A stretch of DNA of 64,000 bases from Flavobacteriales bacterium (GTDB taxonomy: Bacteria; Bacteroidota; Bacteroidia; Flavobacteriales_F; PHOS-HE28), in contig JACJZH010000013.1 of NCBI GenBank assembly GCA_020635695.1, forward strand, positions 21,501 to 85,500, written 5' to 3'. Every line of letters begins with the position of its first letter. Position 1 is the stretch's first letter. The notes under the pieces are model-generated. The model searched no databases and was not told the DNA's origin. It saw only the letters and a list, made by a program, of their open reading frames with translations. The translations under genes and the position numbers were made by a program. Positions 1-8,133 of the stretch are shown one piece after another.

Positions 1-929
1 TCGGGCAGGCTCGTGGCCTTGGCGGCCAGGACGGGCACGCCACAGCGCATGGCCTCCGCCACGGGAATGCCGAAGCCTTCGAAGTAGGACACGTAGGCCA
101 GCGCCATGGCCCCGCCCAGGGCCTTCCGCAGGTCGTGCTGCCCCAGTCTGCCGGTGAACACGACCCGGTCGGCATGCGCCAGACCCTTCCAGGCCTCCTT
201 CATCCGTTGGTCCCACCAGAAATCCTCGCCGACGATCACGAGGCGCAGGTCCTGCTGCCCGGCGGCCACCCGGTCGAAGGCCTGCAACAGCCGGGCGATG
301 TTCTTCCGCGGGTGCAGGGAACCCACACAGATCACGTACGGATGGCCATTGGTGAGCTTCCTTCGCGCCGCGACCTTCTCCTCGTCCGTGGCAGGACCGA
401 ACACGGTGCCCACGCCGTTGTGCACCACATCGATCTTTTCCGCCGGAACGCCATAACGGTCCATGATGTCCTGCTTGCTGAAGCCGGACACGGTGACGAT
501 GCGGGCGGCCTTGCGGGCGAAGCGGGGGAAGAACTTCCGATAGAACCTGCGATAGGCGGGGGGCAGGTCGTCGGGGTGGTGCTCGAAGTTCAGGTCGTGC
601 ATCACGGGCACCTGGGGAACGCTGGTGCGCAGGCTCAGGTAGCCGTCGGGCGAGAGGAAGAGATCGGCCTTGTGCTTCCGCAGGAGCCCGGGCACCACGG
701 CATCGAACCAGATGCGGTAGAGGATCGGGTGCCGGGTGGGCGGTCCGGCCGCCACCGGGACCACGTTCGGCGCATAGATGAACTGCGCGTTCCAGGGCCG
801 GTCGAACAGGAAGATGAACTGGTGCTCGGGATGGGCCGTGACGATCCGCGAGAGGGTCTCGTGGGCGAACCAGCCGATGCCTTCCAGGCGGCCGGGCAGC
901 AGCAGGCGGGTGTTGACGGCGATGCGCAC
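1..929 (-). CDS. Glycosyltransferase family 4 (GT-B), C-terminus cut by window edge
   Basis: The minus-strand reading frame starts at a GTG at 929 (first residues VRIAVNTRLLLPGRLEGIGW) and runs off the window start after about 309 residues. The N-terminal half has the GT-B acceptor-domain look; around residue 165 comes YVICVGSLHPRKN, and near the cut end FEGFGIPVAEAMRCGVPVL, the nucleotide-sugar-binding GPxxEAMxxGxPV signature of GT4 enzymes. Such enzymes transfer a sugar from a nucleotide or lipid donor during glycan assembly in the cytoplasm. It is divergent from the flippase gene, and the neighbouring chain-length and O-antigen ligase genes place it in surface polysaccharide synthesis. A TATTTTCG box at 960-967 lies 30 bases upstream and supports this start. 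The donor and acceptor sugars cannot be told. Confidence 0.88.
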   Translation of the reverse strand, partial: MRIAVNTRLLLPGRLEGIGWFAHETLSRIVTAHPEHQFIFLFDRPWNAQFIYAPNVVPVAAGPPTRHPILYRIWFDAVVPGLLRKHKADLFLSPDGYLSLRTSVPQVPVMHDLNFEHHPDDLPPAYRRFYRKFFPRFARKAARIVTVSGFSKQDIMDRYGVPAEKIDVVHNGVGTVFGPATDEEKVAARRKLTNGHPYVICVGSLHPRKNIARLLQAFDRVAAGQQDLRLVIVGEDFWWDQRMKEAWKGLAHADRVVFTGRLGQHDLRKALGGAMALAYVSYFEGFGIPVAEAMRCGVPVLAAKATSLP

Positions 930-959
930 CGGGGAAGGCGCTGTTCACCGCGCCGTCGG

Positions 960-967
960 CGAAAATA
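960..967 (-). promoter_or_regulatory. -7-like box TATTTTCG of the glycosyltransferase gene
   Basis: On the minus strand the sequence reads TATTTTCG, 30 bases before the GTG start. It fits the Bacteroidota primary-sigma -7 element TAnnTTTG, with C in the seventh position as in many other boxes of this window. No clear -33 element was seen. Confidence 0.5.
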
Positions 968-969
968 AC

Positions 970-984
970 CGGCACCGGGTGCCG
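970..984. promoter_or_regulatory. Perfect 15-bp palindrome between divergent polysaccharide genes
   Basis: CGGCACC-G-GGTGCCG is a perfect inverted repeat with 7-bp arms. It lies in the 93-bp gap between the divergent glycosyltransferase and flippase genes, next to both -7-like boxes. The position suits an operator for a dimeric regulator; this is inference from position and symmetry only. Confidence 0.35.
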
Positions 985-1003
985 TTGGGGGGCGGGGTCC
1001 GGC

Positions 1004-1010
1004 TAATTTG
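1004..1010 (+). promoter_or_regulatory. -7-like box TAATTTG of the flippase gene
   Basis: TAATTTG is the one-base-shorter variant of TAnnTTTG that also precedes the LytTR regulator gene at 61630. If it is a promoter, transcription starts near 1015 and the in-frame TTG at 1008 cannot be the start codon. Confidence 0.4.
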
Positions 1011-1022
1011 CCCCACTCCGTC

Positions 1023-2471
1023 GTGCAACGCCGTTTTCTGACCAACCTGGCCCTGGTGCTGGTGCTGAACCTGCTGGTGAAGCCCTTCTACATCCTGGGC
1101 ATCGATGCCGGTGTGCAGGACGCCGTGGGAACGGCCACCTATGGAGGCTACGCCGCGCTGCTGAGCCTGAGCTTCCTGCTGAACATCCTGCTGGACGCGG
1201 GCATCACCAATTTCAGCGCGCGGCACATCGCGCAGCACACCCAGCTGATGCGCAAGCACCTGAGCGGGGTGCTGGCCGCGCGGGGGCTGCTCGTGGTCCT
1301 GTACGGCGCGGTCACCTTCGCGGCGGCCTGGGTGCTCGGCTATCGGGGCGGAGAGCTCACGTTGCTGGCCTGGCTGGTGCTGAACCAGGCCCTGGTGGCC
1401 ACGATCCTGTACCTCCGCGGGCACATCGCGGGTGCCCAACGGTACCGGCAGGACAGCCTGCTGAGCGTGCTGGACCGGCTGCTGCTGATCGTCATCGTGG
1501 GCGGCCTCCTCTGGGGAAGGACCACGGGCACCCCGTTCCGCATCGAGTGGTTCGTGTGGGCGCAGACCGCGGCGTATGGGATCACCCTGATCACGGCCCT
1601 GGCGCTGGTGTTGCGCATCGCGGGTCCGGTGCGTCCGGTGTGGCGGCCCGTGTTCATCTGGAGCATCGTGCGCCAGAGCTTTCCCTACGCCCTGCTGGTG
1701 CTGTTGATGACCTTCTACTACCGCACGGACAGCGTGATGTTGGAGCGGATGCTCCCGGACGGGGCCTTCCATGCGGGCGTGTACGCGCAGGGCTTCCGCT
1801 TCTTCGAGGCGCTGAACATGCTGGGCTACCTCTTTGCCGGGTTGCTGCTGCCCATGTTCAGCCGCATGCTGAAGGAAGGCAACGATGTGGGCCCGTTGGC
1901 CGGCCTGGCCTTCCGCCTGATGCTGGGCGGTGCCCTGGTGGTGGCGGTGGTGGCCGGACTGGAGGCGCAGGCGGTGATGGACCTGCGCTATTCGGAGGCC
2001 ACGGAGCTGTCGGCCCCGGCCTTTGCGGTGCTCATGGGCTGCTTCGTGGCGGTGGGCACCACCTACATCTTCGGCACCCTGCTCACGGCGGCGGGCGATC
2101 TGCGCCTGCTGAACACGATGGCGGCCGGGGGCATGGTGCTGAACATCGTGCTGAACCTGGTGCTGATCCCGCAGTACCAGGCCTTGGGCGCCGCCTGGGC
2201 GAGCCTGATCACGCAGGGGCTCACCGCGCTCGTCCAGCTGGTGTTCGCGGCCCGGCGCCATCGGGTGGCCCTGCCTTGGCACCTGTGGGTGCGGGCACTG
2301 CTGGTCGCCGGCAGCACCGCCGGTCTGGTGGTCCTGCTGGGAATGGCCCATGCCGGTGCTCCGTTACGCCTGGCGCTCGGGCTCGCCGGGGGGCTGGTCT
2401 TCGCCGTTGGTTCCGGCCTCATCTCTCCGAAGGGCATCGCCGTGGTACTACGCGACCGCGAAGCGCGTTGA
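1023..2471 (+). CDS. Polysaccharide flippase, Wzx/MVF-MATE type membrane protein
   Basis: A protein of about 482 residues, almost entirely hydrophobic segments separated by short basic loops, consistent with 12-14 transmembrane helices. Its length and pattern match polysaccharide biosynthesis proteins of the Wzx type, which move lipid-linked glycan units across the inner membrane. The start is uncertain: a TTG at 1008 is in frame, but it lies inside a likely -7 box, so the GTG at 1023 is preferred (VQRRFLTNLALVLVLN). The 44 bases before the first Wzz gene suggest one transcript through the Wzz and O-antigen ligase genes. The substrate is unknown; the call rests on topology and context more than on single motifs. 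Confidence 0.82.
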   Translation: MQRRFLTNLALVLVLNLLVKPFYILGIDAGVQDAVGTATYGGYAALLSLSFLLNILLDAGITNFSARHIAQHTQLMRKHLSGVLAARGLLVVLYGAVTFAAAWVLGYRGGELTLLAWLVLNQALVATILYLRGHIAGAQRYRQDSLLSVLDRLLLIVIVGGLLWGRTTGTPFRIEWFVWAQTAAYGITLITALALVLRIAGPVRPVWRPVFIWSIVRQSFPYALLVLLMTFYYRTDSVMLERMLPDGAFHAGVYAQGFRFFEALNMLGYLFAGLLLPMFSRMLKEGNDVGPLAGLAFRLMLGGALVVAVVAGLEAQAVMDLRYSEATELSAPAFAVLMGCFVAVGTTYIFGTLLTAAGDLRLLNTMAAGGMVLNIVLNLVLIPQYQALGAAWASLITQGLTALVQLVFAARRHRVALPWHLWVRALLVAGSTAGLVVLLGMAHAGAPLRLALGLAGGLVFAVGSGLISPKGIAVVLRDREAR

Positions 2472-2515
2472 CGCCTGGGGAAGGCGTATTTTGCGCCTCC
2501 TTTTGCCCAGCCTGC

Positions 2516-3535
2516 ATGACCGGAACGGACCCGCGCTCGAACCTGGACTCCTTTGATCTGGTGCTTTTCCTGTGGGCCCGGAGAAAGCTCATCCTCGGGG
2601 TCACCCTGTTCGGCCTGGTGGCCGGCGTGGTGGCCGCCTTCGTGATCCGCCCGCTGTACATGAGCGAGGTGATCATGTTCCCGGCCATCACCAACTCGGC
2701 CTCGAAGGCCCTGCTGAACGAACAGAGCACCGGCCGGGACGACATCCTGGCGCTGGGTGATGAGGAGGACTCCGAGCAGTTGCTGCAGATGCTGCACTCG
2801 GACGCCATCCGCGACCGGATCAGCGAGAAGTACGACCTGATGCAGGTGTACCGGATCAAGCCGGACAGCCGGCACCGGCGCACGGAACTGCGCGAGGCGT
2901 TCGACGACCACATCAAGTTCGAGTACACGAAGTTCAGCAGCGTGCGGGTGGAAGTGCTGGACGAGGATCCGGAACGCGCGGCGAACATCGCCAACGACAT
3001 CGCGGCCCAGTTGGATTCGGTCTGGAAGGACATGGCCCATGAGCGTGCGGAAAAGGGCGTGGAACTGGTCCGCCAGCGCGTGGCCGAGCTCGAGGAACAG
3101 ATCGGCATCTGGGACGACAGCCTGCGGGTCCTGCGTCGCCTGGGCGTGCAGGACTATCATTCCCAGGCGGAACGCTACAACGAATACCTGGGTGCTGCCA
3201 TCGTGAAGGGTGACCAGCGGGCCATCAAGGCCTTCGAGGACCGCTTCGCCGTGCTGGCGGAATATGGGGGCGCCTACGTGACCATCCAGGACCGGCTGTA
3301 CAGCGAGACCAAACGCCTGAGCATGCTGCGCATGAAACTGGAGCAGGCCGAGGCCGACCTGCAGAGCGAGCTGCCCCACAAGTTCGTCGTGGACCGTGCC
3401 CAGCCGTCGGACAAGAAGGCCTATCCGGTGCGTTGGCTGGTGGTGGCCGTGAGCACGGTGGCCGCCCTTCTGCTGGCCCTGCTGCTGATCGTGGTCCAGG
3501 AGAACATCAAGAAGATCCGGACCACCCATGGCTGA
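2516..3535 (+). CDS. Wzz-type polysaccharide chain-length determinant protein 1
   Basis: 339 residues. A hydrophobic segment at about residues 23-45, a long mostly helical, charged periplasmic part (about 50-300), and a second membrane segment at about 308-328 make the two-helix Wzz/PCP topology. Before the second helix comes SDKKAYPVRW, the proline-rich P-x-RW motif of this family. Such proteins form inner-membrane rings that set the length of polymerised glycan. There is no C-terminal tyrosine kinase domain. It overlaps the next gene, a paralog, by 8 bp. The shared motif VLDEDPxRA in both suggests tandem duplication. The ATG at 2516 follows a TATTTTG box at 2488. Confidence 0.88.
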   Translation: MTGTDPRSNLDSFDLVLFLWARRKLILGVTLFGLVAGVVAAFVIRPLYMSEVIMFPAITNSASKALLNEQSTGRDDILALGDEEDSEQLLQMLHSDAIRDRISEKYDLMQVYRIKPDSRHRRTELREAFDDHIKFEYTKFSSVRVEVLDEDPERAANIANDIAAQLDSVWKDMAHERAEKGVELVRQRVAELEEQIGIWDDSLRVLRRLGVQDYHSQAERYNEYLGAAIVKGDQRAIKAFEDRFAVLAEYGGAYVTIQDRLYSETKRLSMLRMKLEQAEADLQSELPHKFVVDRAQPSDKKAYPVRWLVVAVSTVAALLLALLLIVVQENIKKIRTTHG

Positions 3536-4472
3536 GGAACTCTCCTTTCGTGGTTTCTTCCAGGTGGTCCGGGACCGCAGGAAGACCTTCCTCGTGGTGG
3601 GGGTGGTGGCCATCGTCCTGTCCGCGGTGCTCAGCGGGCCCTCCATCATCACTCCGCGGTACCTGAGCACGGCCATCGTCTACCCGGTGAACCTCAACAG
3701 CTATTCGGTCGAGACCCGTACCGACCAGCTCCTGCAGTTGCTGGAGAGCAACAGCATCCGGGACAGCCTGATCACCCGGTTCGATCTGGCCCGGCATTAC
3801 CGGGTGGACACGCAGAGCGCCGGGGGGTATTTCCGGCTCTACAACGAGTTCAATGATCGGGTGGAGATCAGCAAGACCCGCTACGAGTCCGTGCAGATCG
3901 AGGTGCTGGACGAGGATCCCGTGCGTGCCCGCGACATGGTGAACGCCATGCTGCACCAGGCCGACCTGCTGGCCCGGCGCCTGCAACGGGAGAAATCCGA
4001 GGAGGTCCTGCTGATCGCCGAGCGGGCCCTCACCAACGAGCGGACCAAGCTGGACTCGGTGGAAGCGCTGCTCGATTCCCTCCGTCAGGCCACCGGACTG
4101 CTGGTGTACGAGGGACAGACCGAGGAACTCACCCGCGGTTACCTGTTGCTGCTCTCCAATCCCAACGTGCCCTCATCCCGGTTGGAGGAGGTCCGGGAGA
4201 TGTTCCATCAGCTGCAGGAGAGCGGTGGTGAGTTCCGGCACCTGACCTCGATGAGCGACCGCTTCCGTGCCAACTACGACAGGCTGCTCACCGAGTATGA
4301 GCGCGTGGTGAACGATGTGACCAAGGAGCTCACGTACACCAATGTGATGGTGTACCCCGAAGTGCCGGACAAGAAGGTGTACCCGATCCGCTGGCTCATC
4401 GTGCTGATCACCACCGTGTCCGCCCTGTTCCTCGCGTTCGTGCTGCTGGTGTGGCGCGATCAACGCAGTTGA
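3528..4472 (+). CDS. Wzz-type polysaccharide chain-length determinant protein 2
   Basis: 314 residues with the same plan as the gene before it: a membrane segment at about 19-38, a helical periplasmic part, the motif PDKKVYPIRW, then a second membrane segment at about 285-308. It shares the motif VLDEDPVRA with the upstream protein but is otherwise clearly diverged. The start overlaps the end of the first Wzz gene by 8 bp, so the two are probably translated together and may form a mixed ring or serve two glycans. No kinase domain is present. The end lies one base before the ATG of the O-antigen ligase gene. Confidence 0.86.
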   Translation: MAEELSFRGFFQVVRDRRKTFLVVGVVAIVLSAVLSGPSIITPRYLSTAIVYPVNLNSYSVETRTDQLLQLLESNSIRDSLITRFDLARHYRVDTQSAGGYFRLYNEFNDRVEISKTRYESVQIEVLDEDPVRARDMVNAMLHQADLLARRLQREKSEEVLLIAERALTNERTKLDSVEALLDSLRQATGLLVYEGQTEELTRGYLLLLSNPNVPSSRLEEVREMFHQLQESGGEFRHLTSMSDRFRANYDRLLTEYERVVNDVTKELTYTNVMVYPEVPDKKVYPIRWLIVLITTVSALFLAFVLLVWRDQRS

Positions 4473-4473
4473 G

Positions 4474-5934
4474 ATGACCGCCCTGCTGAAGCGGCACTGG
4501 ATCCCGATCACCTGCACGCTGTTCGTGCTGGTGAACGCGGTGCTGGTGGCGAACGAGTTCTACTGGTTCACGGCGCTGCCCGCCGTGCTGCTCGTGATCT
4601 GGGCCCTGGTGGGTTCGCTGGACCGCCTGCTGTTCTTCATCGTGTTCGCCACCCCGTTGAGCATCAACCTGGAGCAGCTGGACCTGGGGGGGGTCGGTGT
4701 GTCGCTGCCCACGGAACCCTTGATGGTGGGCGTGATGCTGCTGTTCCTGCTGAAGCTCGGTCTGGAAAAGGACGTGGTGCCGAAGGCCGTGTGGCGGCAT
4801 CCGATCACGATGATCATCGTCGCCCAGTTGATCTGGATGGCCGTCTGCATCCTGCCCAGCGAGATGCCGGTGGTGAGCGTGAAGTACCTGGCGGCGCGCA
4901 TGTGGTTCGTGACGTGCATGTTCTTCCTGATGACGCGCCTGTTCACCGAGCGGCGGCACATGCACACCTTCTTCTGGGTGTACCTGCCCGGGTTGGCCAT
5001 CGTGATCGCCTATACGCTGATCAACCACGCACAATACCATTTCGAGCATGATCCGGCGCATTGGGTGATGACCCCCTTCTTCAAGGACCACACGTCCTAC
5101 GGCGCCATCATCGCGTTCTTCCTACCGTTCACCGTGGCGGCCCTGGGCATGCCGGGGTACTCCCGGACCCGGAAGGGCGTGGCGATGATGTTCCTCCTGC
5201 TGTTGACGGTGGGCCTGGTGTTCTCCTACACGCGTGCCGCCTGGGTGAGCCTGGCCGGTGCGTTGGGCATGTTCCTGGTGATGAAGCTGCGCGTGCCGAC
5301 GTGGGCCCTGCTGCTGCTGGCGCTCGCCGGCGGGGCGGCCTACCTGGTGGAACGGGACCAGATCACCATCGCCTTGGAGCGCAACCGGGACGAGAGCTCG
5401 GACGACCTGGCCGAGCACGTGAGCTCGATCTCCAACATCTCCTCGGACGCCAGCAACCTGGAACGGATCAACCGCTGGAACTCGGCCCTGCGCATGTGGC
5501 AGGAACGGCCGTTGTTCGGATGGGGGCCCGGGACCTACATGTTCCAGTACGCCCCGTTCCAGGCCAGCGAGGACCGGACGATCATCAGCACCAACTTCGG
5601 TCGGGGGGGCAACGCGCACAGCGAGTTCCTCGGCCCGCTTTCCGAGCAGGGCGTGCTGGGCATGCTCCTGATGGTGGCGTTGGTGGCGGTCACCATCGTG
5701 CGCACCATGCGGCTTTTCCAGCGCCTGCCCGAGGGGGAGGACCGCCGCCTGCTGATGGCCGCCTTCCTGGGGTTGGTCACCTACTACCTGCACGGTGTCC
5801 TGAACAACTTCCTGGACCTGGACAAGGCCTCGGTGCCCTTCTGGGGCTTCACCGCCATGGTGGTGATGCTGGACCTGAAGAACCCTGCGCCTCAGCGGAA
5901 GCGGCAGGTCAGCAGCGCGATGTCGTCCAGGTAG
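4474..5934 (+). CDS. O-antigen ligase/polymerase family membrane protein
   Basis: 486 residues with about ten transmembrane helices and one long periplasmic loop (about 295-390). Conserved family elements are visible: FSYTRAAWVSLAG (about 250), RWNSALRMWQERPLFGWGPG in the loop, and NAHSEFLGPLSEQGVLG near the end. This is the Wzy_C/WaaL family, which joins glycan units or attaches them to a lipid carrier on the periplasmic face. Sequence alone does not tell polymerase from ligase; the chain-length genes just upstream favour a polymerase-linked role. The last 14 codons overlap, tail to tail, the end of the SpoIIE-type phosphatase gene on the other strand. Confidence 0.88.
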   Translation: MTALLKRHWIPITCTLFVLVNAVLVANEFYWFTALPAVLLVIWALVGSLDRLLFFIVFATPLSINLEQLDLGGVGVSLPTEPLMVGVMLLFLLKLGLEKDVVPKAVWRHPITMIIVAQLIWMAVCILPSEMPVVSVKYLAARMWFVTCMFFLMTRLFTERRHMHTFFWVYLPGLAIVIAYTLINHAQYHFEHDPAHWVMTPFFKDHTSYGAIIAFFLPFTVAALGMPGYSRTRKGVAMMFLLLLTVGLVFSYTRAAWVSLAGALGMFLVMKLRVPTWALLLLALAGGAAYLVERDQITIALERNRDESSDDLAEHVSSISNISSDASNLERINRWNSALRMWQERPLFGWGPGTYMFQYAPFQASEDRTIISTNFGRGGNAHSEFLGPLSEQGVLGMLLMVALVAVTIVRTMRLFQRLPEGEDRRLLMAAFLGLVTYYLHGVLNNFLDLDKASVPFWGFTAMVVMLDLKNPAPQRKRQVSSAMSSR

Positions 5935-7118
5935 GGTTCGCCATCCCGATGGGCCTCGAAGGCCCCGACCACGGCCGTGTTCACCGCCTGGGGTCCTGAT
6001 GCGGAGAAGTCCTCCACGGCCTTCATGAGGGGAGTCGTGCCGAGGTCGTTCTCATGCGCGTCCTCCTGTTCCACCAGCCCGTCGGTATAGCAGAGCAGGG
6101 TGTCTCCGGACCGCACCTTGGCCTCGCCCACCTGCAGGAACGGGAGCTCCGGCATCATGCCCAGGGCGATGCTGCCGGTATGCAGGTCGACGATCTCGCG
6201 GCCGTTCCAGTGCAGCACGGGATTATGCCCTGCGTTCACGTACCGTACGACGCCCGTTGACAGGTCGCATCGCGCAATGAAGAAGGTGATGAACCGGTCG
6301 CCCTGCGCGCGCTGGAAGACCTTGCGGTTCAGCAGGTGCACCAGGCGGTCCAGGGGCAGCTCGTCCCCGTCCAGCAGGGTGTGCAGCGTGGCCTGGAAGT
6401 TGCTCATGAGCAGCGCGGCGGCCATGCCCTTTCCGGACACATCGCCCATCACGATCACCACCTCATCGGGGCCACGACGGATCACGTCGTAGTAGTCCCC
6501 GCCCACCAGCCGGTGGGGCAGGTACCAGGCAGCGGCCTCGAAGCGCTCGTCCGACGGCAGCTTGGTGGGGATGAGCATGCCCTGCACCTCGGCGGCCAGT
6601 TCCAGTTCACGGGCCAGGCGTTCGCGCTGCAGCGCCTCCAGGGCCAGACGCTCGTTCTCCATGGCCACCACGATCAGGTTGGTGAGCGTCTGGATGAAGT
6701 TGAGGTGCTTCACCGTGGGGCTCATGCGCTGTTCGTCCTCGTCGATGTCGCCGATCAGGAGGAAGGCCAGCGGTCGTTCCTCGTGGTACACGGGCACGGC
6801 CACATCGAAGGCGCCGAGGTCGCCCGCCGCCCCGCCGGGAATGCCCTGGATCTCCTTGAAGGTGCCGAAGGCATGCTCCACGTCCACGTCCGTGTCCCGG
6901 CCGCTGGTCCCGTAGGCGAGTATGCACTCCCACCGGGCCGTCTTCTCGAACAGCATGAGCCGGGTGATGCCCAGTTCATCACGGACGATGTCGCGGTAGA
7001 GCGCCAGCAAGGAGGCACGCCCCACGTTGGTGTTGATCGCCTTGGTGACGTCCAGCAGGGCCTTCAGCTGGAACTCCTTCAGCTCCAACCTCCCGATCAA
7101 CCGGTCCAGCCTGGTCAT
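5892..7118 (-). CDS. GAF-like sensor with SpoIIE/PP2C-type serine phosphatase
   Basis: 408 residues. The N-terminal part (about 20-180) resembles a GAF sensor domain; a helical linker follows, then a PP2C-SIG catalytic domain (about 205-405). Metal-binding and catalytic elements are visible: GGDYYDV, GDVSGKGMAAALLM, NAGHNP and YTDGLVE. Such proteins dephosphorylate an anti-sigma antagonist or similar partner in response to a signal; no partner switch genes are seen nearby. The ATG at 7118 overlaps the stop codon of the LpxD-like gene (ATGA), so the two are translationally coupled. The 3' end overlaps the O-antigen ligase gene by 43 bp in convergent orientation. Confidence 0.85.
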   Translation of the reverse strand: MTRLDRLIGRLELKEFQLKALLDVTKAINTNVGRASLLALYRDIVRDELGITRLMLFEKTARWECILAYGTSGRDTDVDVEHAFGTFKEIQGIPGGAAGDLGAFDVAVPVYHEERPLAFLLIGDIDEDEQRMSPTVKHLNFIQTLTNLIVVAMENERLALEALQRERLARELELAAEVQGMLIPTKLPSDERFEAAAWYLPHRLVGGDYYDVIRRGPDEVVIVMGDVSGKGMAAALLMSNFQATLHTLLDGDELPLDRLVHLLNRKVFQRAQGDRFITFFIARCDLSTGVVRYVNAGHNPVLHWNGREIVDLHTGSIALGMMPELPFLQVGEAKVRSGDTLLCYTDGLVEQEDAHENDLGTTPLMKAVEDFSASGPQAVNTAVVGAFEAHRDGEPYLDDIALLTCRFR

Positions 7119-8041
7119 CCGCGCCCGTCGAGTTTGCGTACCAGTTCCGGCAATCGCGCCAACAGGGCCTGTTCGCGCATCTTCTGCTTCCATTCGCCGG
7201 CCGGCGATCCGAAGTAGGTGCGGCCGCCTTCCACGGAATCGATCAGTCCGCTCTGGCCGAGCACCACGGCACCCTTGCCGATCCGCAGCTTGCTGGGCAC
7301 GCCCACCTGGCCCCAGAGGGTGACCCCGTCCTCGATCACCACGGCGCCGGAGATGCCCACGTGCGCGGCGATCAGGCAATCGGCGCCGATCAGGGTGTCG
7401 TGCCCCACCTGGACATGGTTGTCGATCTTGGTCCCCCGTCCGATCCGGGTGTCGGCGCTCACCCCCCGGTCGATGGTGCACAGCGCGCCGATCTCCACGT
7501 CGTCCTCGATCACCACGTTGCCGCCCGGGGCCATCTTCTCATAACCGGCCGGTCGCTTCTTGTAGTAGAAGGGGTCGCCGCCGATCACGGTGTTGGCGTG
7601 GATGATGACCCGGTCGCCGATCACGGTGTTGGGGTAGATCACCACGCCCGGCAGGATGCGGCATCCACGCCCGATGCGCACGTTGCTGCCCACCGATACG
7701 CTGGGGTGCAGCTGCGAGCCTTCGCCCACCTCGGGTACCAGGTCCCACCGGTCGGGTGCGGCGTGTTCGCGCACCAGGCGGTTGTAGTCGCGGCAGGGGT
7801 CGTCGGTCACGATCAGCGCCTTGCCCACCGGGGCCTCCACCTCCTTGTCGATCAGGATGGTGGTGGCGGCGCTGGCCAGGGCCTTGTCGTACCACTTCGG
7901 ATGGTCCACGTACACGAGGTCGCCTTCGCGCACCCGGTTGATCTCGTTGATGCCGGTGACGAGCCGATCGGCGTTGCCGATGATGCGTGCCTCCAGGTGG
8001 CGGGCCACCTCGGCGGAGGTCAGGGGATGCTGCAGGTCCAC
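7115..8041 (-). CDS. LpxD-like left-handed beta-helix acyltransferase (second copy)
   Basis: 308 residues. After an N-terminal uridine-binding-like region of about 100 residues come many hexapeptide repeats of a left-handed beta-helix (about 105-270), including a QVGHDTLIG stretch at the place of the catalytic His loop of LpxD, and a short helical C-terminus. The family adds a 3-hydroxyacyl chain to UDP-acylglucosamine in lipid A synthesis. It is only moderately similar to the LpxD encoded at 11693-12724. From what I recall, many Bacteroidota carry such a second copy after efp, and its exact substrate is unsettled. The start is a GTG at 8041, 17 bases after a TACCTTTG box and after the efp terminator, so it has its own promoter. 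Confidence 0.82.
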   Translation of the reverse strand: MDLQHPLTSAEVARHLEARIIGNADRLVTGINEINRVREGDLVYVDHPKWYDKALASAATTILIDKEVEAPVGKALIVTDDPCRDYNRLVREHAAPDRWDLVPEVGEGSQLHPSVSVGSNVRIGRGCRILPGVVIYPNTVIGDRVIIHANTVIGGDPFYYKKRPAGYEKMAPGGNVVIEDDVEIGALCTIDRGVSADTRIGRGTKIDNHVQVGHDTLIGADCLIAAHVGISGAVVIEDGVTLWGQVGVPSKLRIGKGAVVLGQSGLIDSVEGGRTYFGSPAGEWKQKMREQALLARLPELVRKLDGRG

Positions 8042-8058
8042 GGGAAGGGAGCTTCGCC

Positions 8059-8066
8059 CAAAGGTA
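8059..8066 (-). promoter_or_regulatory. -7-like box TACCTTTG of the second LpxD-like gene
   Basis: Minus-strand TACCTTTG is a perfect match to TAnnTTTG. It lies between the efp terminator and the GTG start at 8041. Confidence 0.6.
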
Positions 8067-8074
8067 CGCGCAGG

Positions 8075-8111
8075 AAAAAGCCCCGTTCGGCCGGGAGGCT
8101 TGGAACGGGGC
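8075..8111 (-). terminator. Rho-independent terminator after efp
   Basis: On the minus strand, GCCCCGTTC and GAACGGGGC form a perfect 9-bp stem around a 14-base loop, followed at once by TTTTT. It starts 22 bases after the efp stop codon and separates efp from the LpxD-like gene. Confidence 0.85.
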
Positions 8112-8133
8112 CTGAAGCGGTGCGGTCGGGGAA

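Noticed and set aside
1008..1010. TTG as start codon of the flippase gene
   Set aside because: The TTG is the end of TAATTTG, a likely -7 box, so it would not be transcribed as part of the message; GTG at 1023 was preferred, with doubt.
945..2351. Long open frame antisense to the flippase gene
   Set aside because: Its translation is full of Gln, His and Arg repeats with no domain, as expected for a shadow of a GC-rich, hydrophobic coding strand; the flippase frame has membrane-protein character.
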